DNA of 64,000 bases from Isochrysis galbana (taxonomy: Eukaryota > Haptophyta > Isochrysidales > Isochrysidaceae). The DNA is taken from the NCBI GenBank assembly GCA_018136815.1, contig CM030934.1, forward strand, positions 3,534,313 through 3,598,312. The letters run 5' to 3'. This document shows, piece by piece, positions 40,497 to 48,723 of this stretch (its first letter is position 1; every line of letters begins with the position of its first letter). Both the position numbers and the translations under genes were made by a program. The notes under the pieces are model-generated. The model was not told the DNA's origin. It made no database searches and saw nothing but the letters and a program-made list of their open reading frames with translations.

Positions 40497-40805
40497 GGGG
40501 ACGCGGCGGGGGGGAGAGGAAGGCCCGTCGCCCCCCCCCGCGGAGAGGGGCCCGTGGGTACGTAAAGAAGACGCGAGAAGAGAGAAATGTTGCGCGCGGG
40601 GTGGGGGGCCGCGCTCGGCGCTGCGTGGAGGTGGCGGAGGAGCGGAGATCGTGCGCCTCGAGGCGAAAGAAAAAAACAAAACAAACCCCGCGCCACGCCG
40701 CGCGCCGCACCTAAAATAGAAGGGGAGGGGTTTTGTTGTAGAAAGGCGCCGCGATGCTACCGGCGGCGCCGCGCCTCCCTCGCCCCTTTCGCTCCGCGGC
40801 GGCGC

Positions 40806-40934
40806 CTCGGCGGACTGCTCGCGCACTCTCTCCCTCCCTCTCTCCCTCTCCCTCTCCCTCCCTCTCTTTCTCCCTCTCCCTCCCTCCCTCCCTCTCCCTC
40901 CACCCCCCGCCCTCTCTCCACCCCCCCTTCCACC
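40806..40934. repeat. Pyrimidine tract immediately 5' of the SOUL gene
   Basis: About 130 bp of C/T (CTCTCCCTCCC-type) ending at the ATG at 40935, except for a CACCATG context. Comparable tracts precede the 14520, 58438 (minus), 34166 (minus) and 63184 genes. Probably core promoter or 5' UTR. Confidence 0.6.
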
Positions 40935-42051
40935 ATGCTCTCATCTGCGGGCGCATGGCTTTGGCGCGCACTGGCGGTGGCAGTGAGTGCGCTCGCACTG
41001 CTGCGGCTCGGCGTTGGCGTTGCAGCTTGGCGTGCGGCCGAGGGGCTCGAGAGGCCTGCATTCCACGTGGTGCGCAAGATAGGCAGGGGAGTCGAAATCA
41101 GGTGAGACTTAGGGGCGGCATGGACGAGGCATGAAGGGGGCAGGGGAAACGTGAGGATCAGCTGGGCGCCAGCGCTAGAGCAGGCAGGGCGGACAGGCGG
41201 CTCGTTGGAGGTCGGGTGTGTCGAGGGGTGCGAGAAGGAGCATTCAGAGGCTGCTAGTGCGCACTGACGCTGGCAACCCGTGAGGCAGATAGCATGGGCT
41301 CACGGGGGTATGAAAGACATGAGGTCAAAATAGAGAGAGGGATGGCAAGGCAAGGCCAGGCTGGTTGGCATGATCGCATGGGCGGAGTAGTGGCGAGATG
41401 GATAAGGGGCGATTCCTTTCGTCCCCGAGGCTTTGGAGATACGAAAAAAAAAGGCTTGGGCCTGCTTGGAGCGTCCATCGGCGGGTGCCAAGGCGTCTCG
41501 CCGTGCCAGTCTCTTCCCGCCCCCGCCAACCACGCCACTCCACCTCGCCCACCAGACAATACGAGCCTTTCCTGATCGCGGAGACGGCGGTGCCGCAGGC
41601 GGGCGCCTCGGCGGTACGTGCTAGCAGCCAAGGCTTTCGCACCGTGGCCAAATACATCTTTGGCGGCAACCGCGGCGCGGTGAAGATGAAGATGACCGCG
41701 CCCGTCACAACCGCCATCTCCGATCGCGGCCTGGCACGCGTCAGTTTTGTCATGCAGCCGTCCGAGTATGTGAGCACGTCTCAGGCGCCGCGCCCATCCG
41801 ATTCGGCCGTCAAGGTGAAGCGCGTTGATGGCCGGCTCGTTGCCACGCGCTCCTTCTCTGGCCCGCCGCCCACCGACGCACGCGTCGCCAAGGAACGCGC
41901 TCTTCTGCTCAAGGCGCTCGAATCGGCTGGCCTCGCCAATGCCGTGATTGAGGGCGAGACACTTGTCTCAGGATACCACGACCCATTCATGACTCCTGGA
42001 CCGCTCCGGCGCAACGAGGTGGCCGTGCCCCTCAACGCACGCGCGATGTAG
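40935..42051 (+). CDS. SOUL-family haem-binding protein, 2 exons, 220 aa
   Basis: Exon 1 is 40935-41101, intron 41102-41555 (GTGAGA to CACCAG), exon 2 is 41556-42051. The splice completes VEIRQYEPFLIAET, the defining SOUL N-terminal motif. Then come GFRTVAKYIFGGN, KMKMTAPVTT, SFVMQPSEY, a divergent RSFSGPP, and the C-terminal FMTPGPLRRNEVAV, all in SOUL/HBP order. Residues about 5-30 form one hydrophobic signal-anchor, so the protein is probably membrane-tethered or secretory/plastid targeted. In algae SOUL proteins bind haem or tetrapyrroles and are often plastid or eyespot associated. The exact role here is inference. Confidence 0.88.
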
Positions 42052-42559
42052 CAAGCAAGCGGGGAATGACCACGGTAAGTGCAGGAGGCGCCTTGTGTTT
42101 TGCGCAGGGTAGCCTCGCACTGGCTGCGAGGGAGGGTCGCAACTCGTAGCCACCCACCTGCTGCCGTCCATGAGGCGCCTCCCCTTTTCGTTCGTACATG
42201 GGCAATCACCCGTTCTGGCGGTCACGTGCCGTGTGTGGTGGGCTTTGCTCGGGGGTGAGTAGTAGTGTCTAGGCGCCCGGCAACAGCGAGGAAGGTGGTG
42301 ACGCATGCGCGTGGCGGCGCACACCACTCTGGCTTGAGTTTGGGCCAGCGCTCGGCCTTGGCATTCGGCTAAGAGCCTAGAGGCTGAGAGCACGGTCAGG
42401 GGTGAATTGACGTACAACGACGTAGAGTCGTGGTGCTAGTGCAAGCAGCTGAGATCGGCACATGGATGGTCAAAAGTCATGCGTCTTGCTATCGGAGGTC
42501 AAATTCATACACGACGTACAAGCAATAATATGCAATATACTACTAATTGAACTTCTCCC
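42052..42559. other. Intergenic region downstream of SOUL
   Basis: No gene is recognisable. AT content rises toward 42500-42560. Confidence 0.4.
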
Positions 42560-43020
42560 ATCTGAAGTTCAACTGCTTTTATAAGTAGGAGGCCCATGGG
42601 GGCCTCACGCCCCCCTCTCTCCATCGCAGACACCCCTTGAGTGGGCCTGCACAACCAACCTCAGCCCCTGGCCTTGCTGGCAGGGGCTGAGTTGACATAC
42701 ATCATTCTGGTCCAAACAAGCCTTCGCCGAGCGCGCGCGCGAGCGCCGCACGCACTCGCCTGCACTGGCCCTCGCTCGTACTGACCCCCCCACCACCACT
42801 GAGCCACAGACCACCAAGGCCGCCAGGAGGGCACCCAAGGCCAGCGAGAGGAGCGAGGGCGAGAGGCAGGAGAGGCCAGGGGCACTGCCCCAGTCTCCAC
42901 TGCCCCCTGAGCTGCCCCAGCTGGCAGAGCTGGCTCTCGGGGGGGGGGGGGGGGGGGGCGAGCGAGGGGCCCCCAGAAGGGGGCCATGGCGCGCGCATGC
43001 AGCACACGCCCGTAGGAGTG
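42560..43020 (+). repeat. GC-rich dispersed repeat (copy 3, 5' part)
   Basis: It starts with TTTTATAAGTAGGAGGCCC, then GGGGGCCTCACGCCCCCC and TCTCTCCATCGC, closely matching 22133-22180. The matches continue through CAGCCCCTG and the TCCACTGCCCCCTGAGCTGCCC segment. A G-run of about 20 at 42938-42957 marks a hairpin or assembly-unstable point. The 3' half found in the 22124 copy is missing. Confidence 0.65.
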
Positions 43021-43076
43021 TCGCATTCATCCTAGATGATGCGAGTTTCATCAAAACTATTGTTATAGTTTTAGCG

Positions 43077-43823
43077 ATGGAGCGCGTGCCGACCGCTCCC
43101 CTCTCCCAGCCCCCCGCCGCCACGACGCCCCAACGGGGCCGCCCCAAACCGCCGGAGCCGAAGCGCTCGCAGGCCTCTGCCCCACCAGACACCGACGTCG
43201 ACATGGCTCCGCCACCCTCGCCTCCTCACCAGCCCCAGAAGCAGGGAACAGGCCGTGCCCTGTTCCCTGCAGAGCAACAGAGCCAGCAACTGGCTCAGCC
43301 GCCCAGCTCCACCGTCTCGCCACCCAATCAAGGACTCCCCATGGTGGGTGGCAGCATTGCTGCCACCCCCATGGTGGTAACTCCTACCAGCAGTGCACCC
43401 CTCGGGGGCGGGCACTTGACACAACAATCAATCCTTGGAGCCTTTGCTCCCACCAACCAACCAACAACCCATGCGCCCAAGTCGTATGCTGAAGCCACGC
43501 ATGGGAGCAAACTGAAGGAGCCAGCCCAACAAGCTCTGAAGCAGCCAGCCCAACAACAACCGCAACAGCTGTCGCGCAAGCGGGCCGACCCACAGTCGGA
43601 TCCCAAAGGGACTCCCACCAACACCACCCAACTCGCTCCCCCTCCAATGGATGAAGAAGAGGAACCCGAAGACACACCCTTTTTCATTCAGCTAGCGCAA
43701 CTAGCTGAAGACAAAAAGGACATTAAAAGTGAGGATGTAGCCACGTTCATGAAGTTTCTTCTCTCTAGGCTAGAGGGCCTAGATGCCACGCCAAGGTGTC
43801 GTTCCGTCAAATGTGGGACATGA
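43077..43823 (+). mobile_element. LINE-type 5' ORF fragment, 248 aa, Pro/Gln-rich
   Basis: The ATG at 43077 follows an ATAGTTTTAGCG leader, and the protein starts MERVPTAP, similar in start and composition to the two LINE ORFs here (MERAAAP, MERAPPP). The central DMAPPPSPP and GRALFPAE blocks recur at 21543. The C-terminus turns acidic and helical (EEEEPEDTPFFIQLAQLAEDKKDI). It stops before any catalytic domain. Probably a truncated LINE, though an expressed small ORF cannot be excluded. Confidence 0.5.
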
Positions 43824-44024
43824 GTCGAATTGAGCAATCGAATGTCCACAGTTGTACACAGCGTTATTTTAAAATTAAATGTAGACTAGCGTAACATTCC
43901 CTGCTTCCCGCGACGCGTGTCCCCCCGGAGGGTAGGGCCTGGTAAGAGTTTCGCGCCGGACCCCAGGAGTGGAGAGAGGGGGGGGCTCGTGCCCCCCCAT
44001 GGGGGGGCGTGACAGTCGCGACTG

Positions 44025-44747
44025 TCAGAAGAACGCAGAGGGTGTATCGAGGAGAGAGACGAGGGTGCGATCCGATGGCGACAGGCGTGCGAGAGCCTCG
44101 GAGCGACAGCGAACGAAGGTAGGCGAGGCAAGGGCAGCGTGCGCAAATGCGTGGGAGCCAAACCACGGGGAACCGCGCGACGATCCCGACGAGTACCACC
44201 ACTGCCCGAGGACGAAGACCGCGTGCTGCGGCCGCATCATTGGACCTGCAGGGTTGGCAACAGACGGGCGGGCTGAGACGGGCAAATGGGAGACATGAGC
44301 AATGGGGCCACCGTGCGAGGACGGTGCGAGACGAGGCGAGCGGCGCGGGGCCTGATGATCCGAGCCGGTGGTCTCGGATCCCACGGGAGCCTCGATCGCG
44401 TGCGACGTCGGCGGGGCTGAGACGGTCTGAGATTGTGATTCTGCAGCCCGCTTTCTCATCTGAGGCTTACGAAGAGGCGGGAAGGGGTGAGCATCATCAT
44501 AGGCGGTGACGAGCGACTCGCAGCGGCGAAGCAGTTCGGCTAGCGGCTCCCATGTGGCCGCAGCTTTCGCGTAACCACGCCACTTGACGAGATACTGCCT
44601 GGAATCACCTCGAAGAGATGAAGAAGGGAGTCGGGCAGCAGGCCCGGGGCCTCTTCACGACGAGACGGCTGACTTGGGGCGACCGAGGCGACCGAGAGGC
44701 GTTCGAGGGAGGCGTGATAGGGCTCGTAGGCGGCCTCCGAGTCCGAT
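44025..44747 (-). mobile_element. Ty3/gypsy chromovirus 3' end with chromodomain
   Basis: On the minus strand, bases about 44600-44545 encode QYLVKWRGYAKAAATWEP, a textbook chromodomain core (YLVKWKGY, then TWEP), followed by the ELLRRCESLV helix and a basic Ser/Pro-rich tail. Upstream on the same strand (44745-44620, another frame) is SDSEAAYEPYHASLERL, then EEAPGLLPDSLLHL. Chromodomains at the end of integrase target chromoviruses to heterochromatin. A frameshift separates the two segments, so the copy is dead. The virus-like element begins at its right edge. Confidence 0.75.
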
Positions 44748-45591
44748 GGATGAATAGGGAAAGCGGGCTGAAATACACACCGACTCACTGGGGCAGAAAA
44801 ATGGCCTCTAGAGGGGGTTTCCTCGAGGGGCCTCAAAAATTTTCCTCGGGTGGGAGTCGAACCCCACGCTTCCACACCGCGGTCAGGACTTCCGCGCCCA
44901 CTGAGCCAGTTGCGGTATCTAGAGTGCCAGCTAGAGTGAAACCAATGCTCTTACACATTGCGCTCCTGCGCGCGCCCCCCGCTCTCCTCCTTGCGCGAGT
45001 CCCGCTGTCCTGCCAGTGTCTGGAGCCTGCCTGTGCCAGGTCCTGCCCCCTTTCGAGTTCGGTCTTCGTGGATGCGACTCGTTGTGTATCGCGCGCGTGG
45101 TGAGAGAGCCGCTGCTGGTGTCCTTCCCCCTCCCTTGTGCCTTGTGATGCGCGTGTGGTTTTGTACGCGTCCGGTGTGGTGAGCGTGCACTCTGCGTAGT
45201 TCTGGTTGGTTGTTCGACGCAGCGCAGTATGACTGTTCGTGGTTCCTGTGTGAGCCCCTCGTTCCCTTTTGTCGCTGCGTATGGGCTGATGAGTCGGTGC
45301 GCGCGTGTGTGTGTGTGTGTTGGTGGTGCTGGTCCCCCCCTGGTCCCCCCTTTGATGCGCGCGCGTGATGGTCTCGTGCTGTTGATTTGTGTGTGTGTTG
45401 TACGACGCAGCGCAGGAAGTGATTCAGACAGAGAGTCGTAGGCCCGACAGAGAGCGTCCCACAGAGGCGCGCACAGACACACACAGACAGGCACACAGAG
45501 GCACACACACAGCCCCACAGAGCGACACACAGCCGCGCGCAGCTGGTGGCAGGACGGTCACGAAGGGTGACAGGTCGTTCACGAAGGGGCG
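44748..45591 (+). repeat. Left inverted terminal repeat of the PLV-like element (844 bp)
   Basis: It begins GGATGAATAGGGAAAGCGGG. Every position x pairs with 100270-x in the right repeat, without an indel at all checkpoints that I compared (44958/55312, 45229/55041, 45441/54829, 45591/54679), and ORF translations across it are identical to the right copy. It contains the tRNA-like unit, a GT dinucleotide run near 45305 and CACACAGA-type low complexity near 45480-45530. Frames inside it (for example 199 aa) are probably non-coding. Confidence 0.95.
44835..44915 (-). other. tRNA-like Pol III unit in the left TIR
   Basis: On the minus strand a perfect box A (TGGCTCAGTGG, 44908-44898) and box B (GGTTCGACTCC, 44863-44853) are spaced 45 nt start to start, the canonical tRNA distance, and are followed by a T5 terminator (44839-44835). 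The arms do not form a normal cloverleaf: the acceptor strands do not pair, the T-loop is 8 nt, and the anticodon-like arm has a 9-nt loop (CGCGG/CCGCG stem). It is therefore a tRNA-derived or tRNA-mimicking transcription unit rather than a functional tRNA gene. It reads toward the element's outer end. Confidence 0.6.
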
Positions 45592-45657
45592 CTCACCACA
45601 AGCTGAGTGGGGGGTCGTGGGGGTATGGTAAGTGCACAGTCTACCTGAGAATTTAAA

Positions 45658-45993
45658 ATGGGGTCCGAAAGGGTCGTGTACTGGTTGGAGGCGGTTGGTG
45701 GCACAGTAGTGGGGAGCCTTTCATATGTAGGCAGCACGACAGATCTCAATCGTCGCCTACGCCAGCACAACTGTGAGATAAGTGGAGGAGCCCGGTACAC
45801 CACAAAGATAAAAACGAACACAGGTTGTTCATGGCATGTCCACACATATGTGACTGGATTCGTGAATGAGAGAGAGGCCTTAAGCTTCGAATATCGGCTC
45901 GATCGTTCGATGCGCCGATGCAAACATTTGAGTTCCAAAGAGGCAGTGCTGGACAGAATGTTATCGAACAATGTGCATTTGGTTAGGTGCTGA
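45658..45993 (+). CDS. GIY-YIG endonuclease, SLX1-like, 111 aa
   Basis: A single-domain nuclease just inside the left TIR (66 bp). The VVYWLEAV strand takes the place of GIY, followed by SYVGSTTDLNRRLRQHN (YVG plus the catalytic Arg region), then GGARYTTK, W-H-HTYVTGF and a Glu in EALSFEYRL, the metal-binding position. QHN-EI-GGARYT is characteristic of the SLX1/URI branch rather than of intron-encoded GIY-YIG enzymes. There is no C-terminal RING/PHD finger as in cellular SLX1. Such nucleases are common in PLVs, virophages and large algal viruses, where they may resolve or nick DNA during replication or insertion. It is the only DNA-cutting enzyme seen in this element. Confidence 0.85.
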   Translation: MGSERVVYWLEAVGGTVVGSLSYVGSTTDLNRRLRQHNCEISGGARYTTKIKTNTGCSWHVHTYVTGFVNEREALSFEYRLDRSMRRCKHLSSKEAVLDRMLSNNVHLVRC

Positions 45994-46084
45994 TGAGGAA
46001 ATAAAAAATTTGTAACTCGCGCATCGGGAAATTTTTTTCTGTGACACTAGATAACACCACACCCCACCACCCCACCCTCACCCC

Positions 46085-46738
46085 ATGCCCTTCAGCAATA
46101 TCTCGCTCGATGAGATTTCGTATGCATCCTTGGTCAAAGGGAAGACAGCTGTATCGCCGAAGACTGTGACTGTCCGAGTCAATGCAAAAGGAGAGACCCT
46201 GAACCTACAGCTAGGCAGCACTCCCGACGATGCACACACCGTCCTGTTCAAGCCGACCCCGCCACCAAATGAGCCGACGAAAACGATGTGGACGTTGGAT
46301 CTAGTGATTCCTCACGGAAGTGACACATGGAAGCTGTTGAGTGAGCTCGACGAGCGTAATATTCATGAGGCCATGACTAGATCCATCGAATGGTTTGGTC
46401 GGTCTATGGACGAGGAGAGTGTGAGAGAGGCGTACACCCCTATCCTGCGTTTCAATGACAAGCAAAATATATGGGTTGCGCGCGTAAAGATTAATGTCGG
46501 CGAGAAGGGTGCAACGAAGGTTTTCGAGCACGAAGTGGGACAGCTCGGCGAGAACGTCAAGACACTTGTCACATACGACAGCATCCAAAGGGGTTCGAAG
46601 TGCTTTGTCAAGCTCGGCTCTCCGGGTTTGTGGCTCATGAATCGAGGCTTTGGCATGACGCTGTACGCGAAGAGCGTGCTCGTGTTCCCATGGTGTGAGG
46701 GTGGGGATGGCGATGAGGATGACTTTGAGTTCTTGTAG
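46085..46738 (+). CDS. Conserved-looking viral protein, 217 aa, possible ssDNA-binding (DUF5871-like)
   Basis: The ATG at 46085 follows a C/A-rich leader. Alternating beta strands are evident. The C-terminal third has an RGSKCFVKLGSPGLWLMNRG turn followed by FGMTLYAKSVLVF, then a strongly acidic tail (EGGDGDEDDFEFL). A strand-turn-strand with a 'V-G-iW--fG-t' pattern plus an acidic tail is reminiscent of small ssDNA-binding-like proteins of algal large DNA viruses and PLVs. That assignment is my inference from pattern only. It is co-directional with its neighbours. The intergenic region downstream carries a TGAAAAAA motif at 46757. Confidence 0.5.
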   Translation: MPFSNISLDEISYASLVKGKTAVSPKTVTVRVNAKGETLNLQLGSTPDDAHTVLFKPTPPPNEPTKTMWTLDLVIPHGSDTWKLLSELDERNIHEAMTRSIEWFGRSMDEESVREAYTPILRFNDKQNIWVARVKINVGEKGATKVFEHEVGQLGENVKTLVTYDSIQRGSKCFVKLGSPGLWLMNRGFGMTLYAKSVLVFPWCEGGDGDEDDFEFL

Positions 46739-46805
46739 ATTAGCCAAATCCGAAAATGAAAAAAGAATAATTTTTTGACCCACAGGTTTGTAAGACCAAA
46801 AAGGA

Positions 46806-47096
46806 ATGTGGGAGATCAGATCTATTCGCGACGGCACACACAAGATGGAAGCTCGAAACATGAAGACCGGGAAGACGGTACGTTTTGGCGCCGTCGGATA
46901 CAGCGACTACCTACAACACAAAGACGAAGACCGCCGCCAACGCTACATCGAACGTCACCGCAAGAACGAGAATTGGCGAGACCCGGAGACCGCTGGATTC
47001 TGGAGCCGATGGATTCTATGGGGGCCGTACACTAGCATCAAACGCAATGCCGCTCATGCGGCACGAATCATCAAGGAGGACGTCCGCGTCATCTAG
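46806..47096 (+). CDS. DUF5754-like small viral protein, 96 aa
   Basis: ATG at 46806. The pattern is distinctive: HKMEARNMKTGKTVRFGA (K-y-a and G-x-V-FG), then GYSDYLQHKDEDRRQRYIERH, RKNENWRDPETAGFWSRWILWG, then Ser/Asn and a basic C-terminal helix. The 'D-Y-HKD--RR--Y--RH---E-W' signature followed by 'GFWSRW-LW' is what I associate with DUF5754 proteins of algal giant viruses and PLVs. Biochemical function is unknown. Its stop codon TAG overlaps the convergent lipase stop in a shared CTAG at 47093-47096. Confidence 0.7.
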   Translation: MWEIRSIRDGTHKMEARNMKTGKTVRFGAVGYSDYLQHKDEDRRQRYIERHRKNENWRDPETAGFWSRWILWGPYTSIKRNAAHAARIIKEDVRVI

Positions 47097-48682
47097 TCAT
47101 CTTTACGACTAGCTTCCACAGCGCTGATCACGCCTCCAGCAATGACCGCGCTCACCGCCAGAGCACCCGCGATCCAGCCGAGAGGGTTCCAGAAATCGGC
47201 GGCGGCAAACGCGCCAAGGCTAGCGGCAGCTCCTTCAAAACCTAAAGCGACGGCGCCAGCTTCAAGAGCCCCAACAGTCGCACCCACAGCCGCCTCCGTA
47301 GCTATCCCGATTGATTCGGCGGCAGCTGCTTGCAGGGCTGTGCCGCTAACAACGCCCGTCACAGTGGCCACGCCATCGCTAGCGCCCAGAGCCTTGGCGC
47401 CCTCATAACCACCAACGAATCCTAGACCGCCAGCTGCTCCAGCGCCGAGTGCGGCCGCTCCCTCCGCCACAGTCCCCACTCCGGCGGCTCCGAATAGCGC
47501 TTCCTGAGCGAGGCCGCCCACAGCGCCGCCCGCCACCGTTTTGACGTTTTCGTCTTTGACGCCATAGCCATCGAGAACGACTCCCGTTAGAGCGCCGGCC
47601 CCCGCCCCAGCCACGAGTCCTCCCGCACCGGTAGCCAAAGATTTCCCAACGCGACCGGCCCGCGCTAGCGCTGTCTGTTCGCCACGGACCGCCGCTTGTC
47701 CGAGGAGAGGTGTGGCTTCGGTTGCTACTTCACCTTCAACGAATCGGTCTAGCGAATGTGCATGAACGGGGTCGACGATGCTCCGCGCACTGGATCGTGG
47801 GATGACGTGAAGCTCAGTGTTCGGCCCGGCGTTCTCGATCATCCCTCCACGTTCGCTCCGTGTGATCGCTTCAAAAGAGAGGAGAGCCGGGTCGTCTCCG
47901 GTTCGATAGATTGCGTGCTGTGCATCGCCGATGCTCGATGGACGGACGAAAGGATTCAATGTCACGCTCCGCTCGACAAGTCCACGATCGGCGAGTCGGA
48001 TGGCGGCGTTCCCACCCAGGCTATGTCCGAACGCGGCCACAGGCTTCGCTCCGTACTTGGTAGCGACCCGGCGCGCGAGGTCGTAGTACGTCCGATGGAA
48101 AAAGGGGGACTCTTCCTCGGCGGCCTGCAGAGCAATCGTGCGTGCGTCGAAGCCCCATTCACCACGACGCACCGTTCCTCGAATCCCTAGAGTGGTCTCG
48201 CCAGTCTCTGCGTTGTGGAAGACGAGCACATTTTTTGTGCTTAGCTCGGCGTCGACTGTACCAAACTGCGTAGGCACGTCACGCACGGCATCCTCCAAAG
48301 CAACTCCTGATTCGTAGGCATAGCTCGCCGCAACAAGCTTGGACCCCTCTCTTGCCTCCATCGGCACGCCGTTCGCAGTGGGCTTCAGCTTGGGCAGCTT
48401 CACGGATGAGACCGGGAATCTTTGATTCTGACTTGATTGTGTAGCTGGCGGTGGTTGCGGTGCCGGAGGGGTTGGCCTTGGCGGACCAGGCGGCGCCGGC
48501 CTTGGCGGACCAGGTGGCGTTGGCCTTGGAGGACCAGGCGGTGTCGGCCTTGGTGGGGTTGGTCTTGGATCGGAGCCGGACGATCTCGCGGAACTCGACC
48601 TCCTCGATTCTTTTCGACATGGGACGCCGTACAATTCCTCTTGCTCCCGGCATGTCAAATACCGTTTGGTGTTGGCGAACAT
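47093..48682 (-). CDS. Lipase-like alpha/beta hydrolase with hydrophobic C-terminal region, 529 aa
   Basis: The frame opens at a TTG (48718). The first ATG is at 48682 (MFANTKRY). Residues about 38-80 are a Pro-rich repeat linker (PPGPPRPTPP units). The hydrolase domain spans about 95-320: TTLGIRGTV for the oxyanion strand, HRTYYDLARRV, then the nucleophile elbow GHSLGG (about 219-224, Ser 221) and a later Asp/His region (SIVDPVHAHSL). From about 335 to 515 the protein is Gly/Ala-rich and hydrophobic, ending in WIAGALAVSAVIAGGVISAV, probably several membrane-inserting helices. Lipases of this class-3 type occur in PLVs. In a virion one would expect it to breach a membrane. That role is inference. 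Confidence 0.75.
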   Translation of the reverse strand: MFANTKRYLTCREQEELYGVPCRKESRRSSSARSSGSDPRPTPPRPTPPGPPRPTPPGPPRPAPPGPPRPTPPAPQPPPATQSSQNQRFPVSSVKLPKLKPTANGVPMEAREGSKLVAASYAYESGVALEDAVRDVPTQFGTVDAELSTKNVLVFHNAETGETTLGIRGTVRRGEWGFDARTIALQAAEEESPFFHRTYYDLARRVATKYGAKPVAAFGHSLGGNAAIRLADRGLVERSVTLNPFVRPSSIGDAQHAIYRTGDDPALLSFEAITRSERGGMIENAGPNTELHVIPRSSARSIVDPVHAHSLDRFVEGEVATEATPLLGQAAVRGEQTALARAGRVGKSLATGAGGLVAGAGAGALTGVVLDGYGVKDENVKTVAGGAVGGLAQEALFGAAGVGTVAEGAAALGAGAAGGLGFVGGYEGAKALGASDGVATVTGVVSGTALQAAAAESIGIATEAAVGATVGALEAGAVALGFEGAAASLGAFAAADFWNPLGWIAGALAVSAVIAGGVISAVEASRKDD

Positions 48683-48723
48683 ATTTTTTAGCCGAGCTAT
48701 ACTAACAGAGTCAGACAAAAAAG

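Noticed and set aside
44740-44760. A 5-6 bp target site duplication for the PLV-like element
   Set aside because: No identical k-mer abuts both ends. TCGGA is near both but offset by 4 bp on one side.
44835-44915. A functional tRNA gene in each TIR
   Set aside because: Box A and box B are perfect, but the acceptor strands do not pair, the T-loop is 8 nt and the anticodon loop 9 nt. Reported as a tRNA-like unit instead.
44931-45530. 199-aa and 185-aa ORFs within the TIRs, present in both copies
   Set aside because: Low-complexity, His/Arg/Thr-rich, overlapping in several frames, and identical only because the TIRs are identical. No coding evidence.
46085-46738. Calling the 217-aa viral protein a packaging ATPase or protease
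   Set aside because: No Walker A/B or catalytic Cys-His motif is present.
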